DNA of 5,876 nucleotides from the NCBI GenBank assembly GCA_025450255.1, contig JANWHV010000300.1, positions 1 to 5,876 on the forward strand. Direction: 5' to 3'. This document shows positions 1 through 5,355 of this stretch, piece by piece. Origin of the DNA: Chloroflexota bacterium. GTDB lineage: Bacteria; Chloroflexota; UBA5177; JANWHV01. The translations under genes were made by a program, and so were the position numbers. The notes under the pieces are model-generated. The model ran no database searches, had not been told where the DNA came from, and worked only from the letters and a program-made list of their open reading frames with translations. The number at the start of each line of letters is the position of its first letter. The stretch's first letter is position 1.

Positions 1-126
1 GTCCCGCGCCGCGCGAGCCTGATGGTGCGTATCCGCTACCCTACCGCAATACTCAATCATAGCACTCATGCGAGCTTACCAGCGGATATGTCCCGGCGTT
101 CGACGTTTTACGCGCTGTCGCGCCCT
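1..126. other. Left-edge region without a supported gene
   Basis: I see no convincing gene here. One plus-strand frame reaches a TGA at 20-22 after SRAARA, which could be the tail of a gene entering from the left, but six residues cannot prove it. The longer open frames (from 22, and from 68 into the next gene) are rich in H, R, P and S and have no family-like pattern. The hairpin that follows at 127-155 would suit the end of an upstream plus-strand transcript. Confidence 0.4.
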
Positions 127-166
127 CACGCGGGCCACGCCGCACGGCCCGCGTGCATTATTTGTG
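127..166 (+). terminator. Candidate rho-independent terminator
   Basis: A perfect 10-bp inverted repeat, CACGCGGGCC at 127-136 and GGCCCGCGTG at 146-155, has a 9-nt loop and is followed on the plus strand by a T-rich but interrupted tract (CATTATTTGTG, 156-166). Read from the minus strand, the sequence after the stem has no T tract, so plus orientation is favoured. It would end a plus-strand transcript from left of the window and isolate the small membrane-protein gene. The imperfect U tract lowers confidence. Confidence 0.55.
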
Positions 167-198
167 CCGAGCAGCATGAGGGCGCTATCCTTTTCCGT

Positions 199-220
199 GG
201 CGGGCCATCAGAGGCCCGCT
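199..220. repeat. Second GC-rich hairpin sharing arms with the first
   Basis: GCGGGCC at 200-206 and GGCCCGC at 213-219 form a perfect 7-bp stem with a 6-nt loop; G199 and T220 can add a G-U pair. The same two 7-mers make up the core of the upstream hairpin (130-136 and 146-152), so arms of one stem could pair with arms of the other. No T tract follows on either strand, so it is not an obvious terminator. It lies about 55 bases before the start at 275 and could be part of that gene's leader. Confidence 0.4.
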
Positions 221-274
221 CCGGACGAGATGCGCCATACCCGGGGTGACAAGACGACGCGCATGGAGTTCGCT

Positions 275-526
275 ATGAGCCAGATATTGCAAATTGTCGG
301 CGCTCTGTTGATTCTCGCGCCTTTCGCTCTTGCCCAGTTCCAGATCCTCAGTCAGCGATCGCCTGCATATCTTCTCATGAACCTGGCGGGATCGGCATTG
401 CTGGCGCTCCTCGCATTCGGCGCGAGTCAGTGGGGTTTCGTGCTGTTGGAAGGCACGTGGGCGCTTGTCTCGCTTGGCGGCGTTCTTATGCTTGCGCGGC
501 ATGCCCACCCGCACCGACTGCAATAG
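275..526 (+). CDS. Small CBU_0592-like integral membrane protein
   Basis: This encodes an 83-residue, almost wholly hydrophobic protein. Three membrane-spanning stretches are visible: roughly residues 4-22, 30-50 and 53-74, followed by a short basic His-rich tail (RHAHPHRLQ). The pattern of an N-terminal LQIVGALLIL segment, then Q..LS...AYLL.NL.GS.LL, then QWGFVLLEG.WALVS matches the small CBU_0592-like membrane domain family, whose molecular function is not established; length is normal for it. The start at 275 is chosen because GGAG (265-268) sits six bases upstream. An in-frame ATG at 263 would add four residues and place that GGAG inside the gene; an ATG at 68 is unlikely because the extra 65 residues look noncoding. 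It is a single-gene unit on the plus strand, convergent with the SDR operon. Family call is fairly sure; role unknown. Confidence 0.85.
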   Translation: MSQILQIVGALLILAPFALAQFQILSQRSPAYLLMNLAGSALLALLAFGASQWGFVLLEGTWALVSLGGVLMLARHAHPHRLQ

Positions 527-573
527 TCCTATCCGTATCACCCTATCGACCTTATCGTTACTTGTCCCCAACA

Positions 574-614
574 GGCACAAGCAGCGCGCGTGGATCGCCG
601 CCGCTGCTCGTGCC
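574..614 (-). terminator. Hairpin between convergent genes, possible terminator
   Basis: Arms GGCACAAGCAGCG (574-586) and CGCTGCTCGTGCC (602-614) form a 13-bp stem around a 15-nt loop. The one imperfect pair is A-C in plus-strand RNA but U-G wobble in minus-strand RNA, so the fold is fully paired only when read as the transcript of the minus operon. It lies 34 bases beyond the SDR stop codon and 48 bases beyond the stop of the convergent membrane-protein gene. No strong U tract follows on either strand, so it may be a weak or Rho-assisted end or a 3' stabilising structure. Confidence 0.45.
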
Positions 615-647
615 ACGGTCTCCTCGATTGCCGGACAGTCCTCTATA

Positions 648-1445
648 TTACCCTACATAAGGCCGCGCGGGCAGGATAGGAAGCGTGCTGGCCCCCGCGT
701 CGATGTGCAGGGTCGTGCCCGTGACCTGCGCCGATTCGTCGGACAGCAGATACACCGCCGCATAGGCGGTGTCCCGTGGAGTCTGGTGGCGGCCAAGCGG
801 CAGGCTGGCCCCGGCCTCCCGCAGTCCTTCCTCGGTCATGCCGCGGCCGGTATGCAGGGCGATCTCGGTCTCCGTGAGTACCCAGCCGGGGATGACATAG
901 TTCACGCGGATGCGGTCCTGGGCAAAGGCGCCCGCCAGGGTCCTGGTCATCGCCAGCAGGCCGCCTTTCGCCGCCGCGTAGGCCACCAGGTTGGGCAGCC
1001 CCTGGATGCCGTTGAGCGAGCCGATATTGACGATGCTGCCGCCCCCGGCGGCGCGCATCAAGGGGGCGGCATGTTTGCAGCAATAGAAGGCGCCGCGCAG
1101 GTTCACGTTCAGCACCTCGTCCCACAACTCGGTGGTCGTCTCCTCAAGCAGGGCGCGCGGGAACCAGCCCACGTTATTCAGCAGGCCGTCGAGCTTGCCG
1201 TAGGTAGTAACGGCGGCCCGCGCCAGCGCGGCGCATTGCTCCTCATGCAGCACGTTGGTCCGCACGAAGAGGGCCTCGCCGCCTTCTTCCTCGATCGCCT
1301 CCGCCGTGGCCGTCCCCTCGTCGTCGCGCACATCGCCGATTACCACGCGCGCGCCCTCGCGCGCCAGCATCTCGGCGCAGCCGCGCCCAATGCCGCGCGC
1401 CGCCCCCGTAACCACGATAACCTTCCCTGCCAGTCGCCCCGCCAT
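648..1445 (-). CDS. SDR-family NAD(P)-dependent oxidoreductase
   Basis: A 265-residue classical short-chain dehydrogenase/reductase, full length for the family and probably cytoplasmic. Motifs in order: cofactor-binding TGAARGIG (residues 13-20), an acidic D38 at the end of beta-2 that usually favours NAD(H) over NADP(H), NNVG (90-93, where most members have NNAG), N115, S143, and the YxxxK pair Y156 and K160, completing the Asn-Ser-Tyr-Lys tetrad. PGWV (186-189) follows the usual post-catalytic strand. The C-terminal half has the family's LPLGR, YLLSDESAQVTG and HIDAG elements. The start is supported by a GGGGAG-type Shine-Dalgarno about seven bases upstream, overlapping the stop of the preceding small ORF, which ends 12 bases before this ATG. 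It is the last gene of the split-transketolase operon, suggesting oxidation or reduction of a sugar-derived alcohol or ketone. Substrate cannot be read from sequence. Confidence 0.95.
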   Translation of the reverse strand: MAGRLAGKVIVVTGAARGIGRGCAEMLAREGARVVIGDVRDDEGTATAEAIEEEGGEALFVRTNVLHEEQCAALARAAVTTYGKLDGLLNNVGWFPRALLEETTTELWDEVLNVNLRGAFYCCKHAAPLMRAAGGGSIVNIGSLNGIQGLPNLVAYAAAKGGLLAMTRTLAGAFAQDRIRVNYVIPGWVLTETEIALHTGRGMTEEGLREAGASLPLGRHQTPRDTAYAAVYLLSDESAQVTGTTLHIDAGASTLPILPARPYVG

Positions 1446-1457
1446 CCGGCTACTCCC

Positions 1458-1595
1458 CTATTTACATATCGTAATATCGCCCCGATGGGCCCTGAGTTTC
1501 GCCGCGAGCTTCTGCAGTGTGTTGGCCATGTCTTTCACTCCCGGCAGTCGATCGACGATATCCTGCCCAAGGTAATTGTATGCCAGACCGAGCAT
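1458..1595 (-). CDS. Small ORF (45 aa), possibly the 3' part of a frameshifted gene
   Basis: I do not recognise this ORF. It starts at an ATG preceded by TAGGAACG, a modest Shine-Dalgarno with GGA five or so bases from the start, and ends 12 bases before the SDR gene. The protein begins MLGLAYNYLGQDIVDRLPG and continues into a predicted amphipathic helix (about residues 20-38, DMANTLQKLAAKLRAHRG). No signal peptide or Cys/His metal motif is visible. The same frame stays open upstream of the ATG, reading LRDEVIGT. That reads smoothly after the end of the preceding ORF if one base had been lost, so the two may be one ~110-residue protein split by a frameshift. Position and spacing inside the operon argue that it is transcribed; whether it is translated alone is uncertain. 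Confidence 0.45.
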   Translation of the reverse strand: MLGLAYNYLGQDIVDRLPGVKDMANTLQKLAAKLRAHRGDITICK

Positions 1596-1603
1596 CGTTC
1601 CTA

Positions 1604-1786
1604 TCACCTCATCGCGTAAGGCCGGGCCAGCACGCTCGCCAGCTCCGCGGCATCTACCAGGACACTTGGAAGTGGCCTGCTTTGCGCCATCAGCGGCAGG
1701 AGTTTGAGCAGGATGTCCTTGGCTTCACGCGCGATTGGCGTGGGCGCCTGCCGTTCCCGGCGCCGCGGAGGTTTTTTCTCTGGCAA
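1604..1786 (-). CDS. Small basic-headed ORF (60 aa), TTG start, between tktC and SDR
   Basis: I do not recognise this ORF. A TTG start at 1784-1786 is preceded by GTAGGAAG, which overlaps the tktC stop codon and lies eight bases away; there is no ATG that would give a sensible start. The protein has a strongly basic, Pro-rich head (EKKPPRRRERQ, residues 3-13) followed by likely helical segments (ILLKLLPLMAQ and VDAAELASVLARPY). It ends in TGA directly followed by in-frame TAG. The next ORF begins eight bases after this stop, one frame over. The same frame reads further upstream into the tktC coding strand, but that part is a shadow. The spacing and ribosome site favour a real gene; composition and the lack of known relatives leave doubt. 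It may be the 5' half of a frameshifted gene with the ORF at 1458-1595. Confidence 0.5.
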   Translation of the reverse strand: MPEKKPPRRRERQAPTPIAREAKDILLKLLPLMAQSRPLPSVLVDAAELASVLARPYAMR

Positions 1787-1796
1787 GGTCTGCTTC

Positions 1797-2747
1797 CTAC
1801 CCCCGGCGCCGCGCCAGCAGCTCCCGCGCGGCCTCGGCCACGTGGCGCGGCGTGAGGCCGTATTTCTCCAGCAGCGGCGCGTTCGGCGCGCTCTCCCCGA
1901 ATACGTCACGCAGCCCCACGCGCTTGAGTGGGGTGGGGCGGTGCTCGCCCAGTGTCTCGGCCACGGCGCCGCCCAGGCCGCCGACGATCGAGTGGTCCTC
2001 CGCCGTCACCACGACGCCGGTACGCCCCGCCGCCGCCACGACGGCTTCGACGTCCAGCGGCTTGATCGTCGGCACGTGCAGTACGTGGGCGGAGATGCCC
2101 TCAGCCGCCAGCAGGTCCGCTGCCTCCAGCACGCGTACGGTCTGCACGCCCGTGCCGATCAACGTTACGTCGCTCCCCTCGCGCAGGACATAGGCGCGGC
2201 CAATTTCGAAGGCGCGGTCACGTGGGGTGATCACCGGACTGGCGTCGCGGGTGAGGCGGAGGTACGTGGGGCCGTCGTGCTCCATCATCGCGAACATCGC
2301 CGCGCGCACTTCCACGCCGTCGGCCGGGGCGATCACCGTCATGTTCGGCATGGCACGGAAGATGGCGATGTCGTCCACGCTCTGGTGTGTCTTCCCGGTC
2401 GAGCCGGTGAGAATGCCGCTGTAGCCGCCGGCCAGCTTCACGTTCAGCTTCGGCTGCGCCACTACCACCCGGACCTGGTCCAGATCGCGAGACGCGATGA
2501 AGGCGGCGAAGGAGCTGACCCAGGGCACGAAGCCGACCGTCGCCAAACCGGCGGCCACGCCGACCATGTTCTGCTCGGCGATGCCCATCTCCAGGAAGCG
2601 GTCGGGACGCGCGTTATTCAGGATGTCGGCGCGGGTGGAGTTGGCCAGGTCACCGTCGAGCAGCAGCAGATCGGGATAGCGGTCCGCCAGCTCGACCATC
2701 GCCTCACCCCAGGCGACGCGCGGCGCGATCGACTCGGTCGCGGTCAT
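1797..2747 (-). CDS. Transketolase, C-terminal subunit (Pyr domain + C-terminal domain)
   Basis: A 316-residue protein corresponding to the second half of a transketolase: the pyrimidine-binding domain (about residues 8-175) and the transketolase C-terminal domain (about 190-310). The cofactor-activating Glu is E58 in MGIAEQN. GKTHQS (H121) takes the place of the substrate-contacting GPTHQP loop, and R167 in LRLTRD matches the conserved Arg that contacts donor phosphate in full-length enzymes. The Arg that sits in the first helix of full-length transketolases appears to be replaced by G14, so substrate contacts may differ. It works only with the N-terminal subunit encoded immediately upstream, to move a two-carbon ketol unit between a ketose and an aldose using thiamine diphosphate. 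The ATG overlaps the upstream TGA as ATGA (2744-2747), and the local Shine-Dalgarno is weak, so translational coupling is likely. Family assignment is sure; the sugar substrate is not. Confidence 0.95.
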   Translation of the reverse strand: MTATESIAPRVAWGEAMVELADRYPDLLLLDGDLANSTRADILNNARPDRFLEMGIAEQNMVGVAAGLATVGFVPWVSSFAAFIASRDLDQVRVVVAQPKLNVKLAGGYSGILTGSTGKTHQSVDDIAIFRAMPNMTVIAPADGVEVRAAMFAMMEHDGPTYLRLTRDASPVITPRDRAFEIGRAYVLREGSDVTLIGTGVQTVRVLEAADLLAAEGISAHVLHVPTIKPLDVEAVVAAAGRTGVVVTAEDHSIVGGLGGAVAETLGEHRPTPLKRVGLRDVFGESAPNAPLLEKYGLTPRHVAEAARELLARRRG

Positions 2748-3610
2748 CGCGCACCCCCGGCGGTCAACTCGCGCACGGCATCGTCGCGTAATGCACGGCT
2801 GAGCGGTTTGGCGTGCCAGGCGTACTTGTTTTCCATGAACGAGACACCCTTGCCCTTGACGGTGTTGGCGATAACGGCGGTGGGGATGCCGGGCGCGCCT
2901 TCATGCGCGTGTCGCAGGGTGTGGACGATTGCGGCCATGTCGTGGCCATCCATTTCCAGCACGCGCCAGCCGAACGCCTGCCAGCGCGCCGCGATCTCGG
3001 GCTGGTGCAGCGTCAGCCCTTCACCGCCCGCGTTTGGCCAGGAGTATTGCGGCAGCTGGTTATGGTCGATGATGGCGATCAGGTTATCGAGCTTATAGCG
3101 TGCGGCCACGAAGGCCGCCTCCCAGATCTGCCCCTCCTGCAGCTCGCCATCGCCCAACATCACATAGGTACGGAAGTCCAGGCCGCGCCGTTTGGCGCCG
3201 ATGGCCATGCCCACGCCGGGCGAGAGCCCCTGACCAAGCGATCCGGTGCTCATCTCCAAACCGGGCAGGGCGTGCAGGTCGGGATGCCCCTGGAGGCGAG
3301 AGTCGATGGCGTCGAAGCTGGCAAGCTCCGAGATGGGGAAGTAACCGCGCAGGGCCAGCGCGGTGTAGAGGGCGATCGACGAATGGCCCTTGGAAAGGAT
3401 GAAGCGGTCGCGTTCGGGCCAAGCGGGCCGCGACGGGTCGATACGCAGCACGTCGAAATACAGAGCGATAAGGATATCGGTGGCCGAGAGTGGGCCGCCG
3501 AGGTGCCCGGCCTGGGCCTCGAAGATCGTCTCGACGATCAAGCGCCGGCTTTCGCGGGCCCGATCGCGCAGTGATTCCAGGTAGGTGTCGTCAATGGCGC
3601 CGGTCGGCAT
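2744..3610 (-). CDS. Transketolase, N-terminal subunit (TPP-binding domain)
   Basis: A 288-residue protein equal to the pyrophosphate-binding half of transketolase. Visible elements are GHLGGPLS (35-42, with H36), SKGHSS (73-78, with H76), GHPDLH (108-113), STGSLGQGLSPGVGMAIG (121-138), and the thiamine-diphosphate/Mg motif GDGELQEGQIWEAA starting at G153 and closing at N184 (IIDHN). With the next gene it forms a split two-subunit transketolase. The chosen start has AGGAG seven bases upstream and leads straight into the expected first helix (LRDRARESRRLIVETI). An in-frame ATG at 3649, preceded by GAGGG, would add 13 residues and cannot be ruled out; the open frame further up to 3868 is antisense to a regulator remnant and is rejected. 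First gene of the minus operon, divergent from the aldehyde dehydrogenase. Split forms occur both as general transketolases and as dedicated enzymes of special sugar pathways, such as apulose-4-phosphate or sulfofructose cleavage. Confidence 0.95.
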   Translation of the reverse strand: MPTGAIDDTYLESLRDRARESRRLIVETIFEAQAGHLGGPLSATDILIALYFDVLRIDPSRPAWPERDRFILSKGHSSIALYTALALRGYFPISELASFDAIDSRLQGHPDLHALPGLEMSTGSLGQGLSPGVGMAIGAKRRGLDFRTYVMLGDGELQEGQIWEAAFVAARYKLDNLIAIIDHNQLPQYSWPNAGGEGLTLHQPEIAARWQAFGWRVLEMDGHDMAAIVHTLRHAHEGAPGIPTAVIANTVKGKGVSFMENKYAWHAKPLSRALRDDAVRELTAGGAR

Positions 3611-3645
3611 CGTCTCGCTCCTGACCGTGGTCCTGCTTCGGTGTT

Positions 3646-3666
3646 GCATGCTACCCTCAAGCATAC
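3646..3666. promoter_or_regulatory. Candidate operator: imperfect 7+7 inverted repeat
   Basis: GCATGCT at 3646-3652 and AGCATAC at 3660-3666 form a dyad with six of seven matching positions and a 7-bp spacer, for a two-turn site of 21 bp. It sits 36-56 bases upstream of the transketolase N-subunit start codon, beside the apparent remains of a GntR-family regulator gene. Position and symmetry fit a repressor site, but no promoter boxes can be aligned with it, and a short imperfect dyad can occur by chance. Confidence 0.3.
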
Positions 3667-3668
3667 TC

Positions 3669-3815
3669 GCCCCTGCCCGCGCCGTGCGGGTCGTCGATCT
3701 GCACAACCGGATCGTCGAGGCGATACGCGCCGCGAATGGCGGCGCCTGGGCTGCCATGCGCGCGCATCTGGAAAAATTCGCCGCCGCCATGCGCATCGAG
3801 CCAGTCGGATCATAG
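3669..3815 (+). pseudogene. Remnant of an FCD-domain GntR-family regulator (3' end only)
   Basis: The plus-strand frame ending with TAG at 3813-3815 reads VVDLHNRIVEAIRAANGG followed by AWAAMRAHLEKFAAAM. This matches the usual last two helices of FCD-domain (FadR-type GntR) regulators: a metal-ligand His in the pattern H..IV.AI, then A..AMR.HL. About 45 residues remain. The winged-helix DNA-binding domain and the rest of the FCD domain are absent: upstream the frame becomes unrelated sequence (around 3663) and then runs antisense to the transketolase gene. No good start codon with a ribosome site precedes it. I infer a deletion that joined the regulator's 3' end to the transketolase promoter region. 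A chance resemblance is possible because the matched stretch is short and Ala/Arg-rich. Confidence 0.5.
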
Positions 3816-3945
3816 GCGCGGCCGGCGGGCATCCATTTTCTGCCGGCGCGGAGGGGAGTTACGGGCACGCAAGCACGCGGCCAGAGATACTCTTAAAGAG
3901 GGCAATATGCTGCCCGTGGCGGCAAAGCAGTAAAGGTGTGGCACG

Positions 3946-5346
3946 ATGGCGATGCAATCTATTAACCCGGCAACCGAGGAAACACTCGCGCACTATGAGG
4001 AGCTCTCGCCTCAGCAGGTCGATACGGCATTGCGTGAGGCCCGTACCGCTTTCCTGAGCTGGCGGGAGACGAGCTGGGAAGATCGCCGCGCCCTGATGCG
4101 GCGCGCGGCGCGCTATCTCCGCTCGACCAAAGCGCGTTTCGGCGCCTTGATCACGGCGGAGATGGGGAAGGCGATTGCCGAAGGCGAGGCCGAGGTGGAG
4201 AAATCGGCCTGGGGCTGCGAGTTCTACGCCGAGCATGCCGAGCGGTTCCTGGCCGACGACGTGGTGCCGACCAACGCGCGTGAAAGCTTCGTGGCCTATG
4301 AGCCGCTGGGCGTGGTGCTTGCCGTGATGCCCTGGAACTTCCCATTCTGGCAGGTGTTCCGCTTTGCCGCTCCCGCCCTGATGGCCAGGAACACAGCCGT
4401 GCTCAAACATGCCTCCAACGTCTCGGGGTGCGCCCTGGCAATCGAGGAAGTGTTCAAGGAATCCGGGTTCCCAAGCGGTGTGTTCCGCTCGCTGCTGGTA
4501 TCGTCCGGCGCCGTGCAGGGGATTATCGAGGATCCGCGGGTCGCCGCCGTCACCCTGACCGGCAGCGATGTGGTGGGCAGCAAGGTGGCGGCCACTGCCG
4601 GCCGGGTGCTCAAGAAGACCGTGCTCGAGCTGGGCGGCTCGGACGCTTTCATCGTGCTGGCGGACGCGGACCTCGACGGCGCCGTGGAGTTCGCGGTAAA
4701 GGCTCGCTTCCAGAACGCCGGCCAGAGCTGCATCGCCGCCAAGCGCTACATCGTGGTGGATGCCGTGGCCGATGAATTCGAGCGCCGCTTCGCCGAAGCG
4801 GCAAGCCGCCTGCGGGTCGGCGATCCCACAAAGCGCGACACGCAGATGGGGCCGATGGCGCGCGCCGATCTGCGGCAGGATATTGACGAGCAGGTACGCG
4901 ATTCGGTGGCCGCGGGAGCACGGGTGCTGTGCGGCGGGCAGCGGCTGGACGGTACGGGCTATTATTACCAGCCGACCGTGCTGGCGGGCGTCACGCCTGC
5001 CATGCGCGTCTTCCGCGAGGAAACGTTTGGCCCGGTAGCGGCGGTGATCCGGGCGCGTGACGCCGAGGAGGCGGTGGCGCTGGCCAACGATTCGCAGTTT
5101 GGCCTGGGCGGCAACCTCTGGTCACGGGACACCGAGGCGGCAAAGGCGCTGGCGCGCCGGATCGAGACCGGCTCCGTCTTCATCAACGGTATGACTGCCT
5201 CCGATCCGCGATTGCCCTTTGGCGGCGTGAAGCACAGCGGCTATGGCCGTGAGCTTTCCTCGTTCGGCATCCGCGAGTTCACTAACATCCAGACGATCTG
5301 GGTGGGGCCGGCCCAAGGCCCGGCGCAAACGGCGCCTGCCGAGTAG
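3946..5346 (+). CDS. Aldehyde dehydrogenase, succinate-semialdehyde (Sad/GabD) type
   Basis: A 466-residue cytoplasmic NAD(P)-dependent aldehyde dehydrogenase, slightly longer than the usual ~455-460 because of a Pro/Ala/Gln tail ([13 protein letters not shown]). It starts directly at the INPATEE strand, as in the short Sad-type enzymes. Catalytic and cofactor residues are all present: MPWNFPFWQ with N131, K154 in VLKHASN, LTGS (204-207) in the cofactor loop, general base E228 in LELGGSDAF, nucleophile C262 in [11 protein letters not shown], then [10 protein letters not shown] and the C-terminal [14 protein letters not shown]. It oxidises an aldehyde to the acid; succinate semialdehyde is the family default, but these enzymes are often misnamed and sugar-derived semialdehydes are possible. 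AAGGTG (3933-3938) seven bases upstream selects the ATG at 3946 over 3952. The next gene begins nine bases after the stop, so the two are probably cotranscribed. Confidence 0.93.
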   Translation: MAMQSINPATEETLAHYEELSPQQVDTALREARTAFLSWRETSWEDRRALMRRAARYLRSTKARFGALITAEMGKAIAEGEAEVEKSAWGCEFYAEHAERFLADDVVPTNARESFVAYEPLGVVLAVMPWNFPFWQVFRFAAPALMARNTAVLKHASNVSGCALAIEEVFKESGFPSGVFRSLLVSSGAVQGIIEDPRVAAVTLTGSDVVGSKVAATAGRVLKKTVLELGGSDAFIVLADADLDGAVEFAVKARFQNAGQSCIAAKRYIVVDAVADEFERRFAEAASRLRVGDPTKRDTQMGPMARADLRQDIDEQVRDSVAAGARVLCGGQRLDGTGYYYQPTVLAGVTPAMRVFREETFGPVAAVIRARDAEEAVALANDSQFGLGGNLWSRDTEAAKALARRIETGSVFINGMTASDPRLPFGGVKHSGYGRELSSFGIREFTNIQTIWVGPAQGPAQTAPAE

Positions 5347-5355
5347 GCGAAAGAC

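Larger units (their letters stand above)
3611..3945. other. Divergent intergenic region between tkt operon and ALDH gene
   Basis: These 335 bases separate two divergently read transcription units and must hold both sets of control signals. They contain the inverted repeat at 3646-3666, the FCD-regulator remnant (3669-3815) and a GC-rich stem (3817-3826 with 3842-3850, one bulged base, 15-nt loop including TTTT) just past the remnant's stop codon. A short dyad CTCTT-A-AAGAG lies at 3890-3900, followed by a 5-bp GGGCA/TGCCC hairpin (3900-3915). I see no pair of -35 and -10 boxes that is better than chance on either strand. Confidence 0.6.

Noticed and set aside
162..191. Possible promoter, TTGTGC (162-167) and TATCCT (186-191), 18-bp spacing
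   Set aside because: It matches only three of six and four of six consensus bases and overlaps the terminator-like tract, so it is too weak to list.
68..262. Upstream extension of the membrane-protein gene
   Set aside because: It would place both hairpins inside the coding region and add 65 unpatterned residues before a protein that already has its normal family length.
185..616. 143-residue minus-strand open frame
   Set aside because: It is antisense to the CBU_0592-like gene, has many Arg, His and Cys, and shows no motif.
465..1619. 384-residue plus-strand open frame
   Set aside because: It runs antisense to the SDR gene, which has complete family motifs, and it is rich in Arg, His, Gln and Gly with no domain pattern. 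It is a high-GC shadow frame.
1704..3098. 464-residue plus-strand open frame
   Set aside because: It is antisense to both transketolase subunits. Length alone is not evidence at this GC content, and the composition (His, Arg, Gly, Asp rich, no motifs) is typical of a reverse-strand shadow.
2813..3574. 253-residue plus-strand open frame
   Set aside because: It is antisense to the transketolase N-subunit, with no recognisable family features and no supported start.
3611..3868. N-terminal extension of the transketolase N-subunit by up to 86 residues
   Set aside because: The added sequence is low-complexity, antisense to the regulator remnant, and not expected in this subunit. A clear AGGAG supports the start at 3610. 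Only the 13-residue extension from 3649 remains possible.
3890..3900. CTCTT-A-AAGAG dyad before the ALDH gene
   Set aside because: A 5-bp arm dyad is short enough to occur by chance and does not align with promoter boxes. It is only mentioned in the intergenic entry.
3859..4410. 183-residue minus-strand open frame over the ALDH start
   Set aside because: It is a shadow of the aldehyde dehydrogenase, whose motifs are complete on the plus strand.
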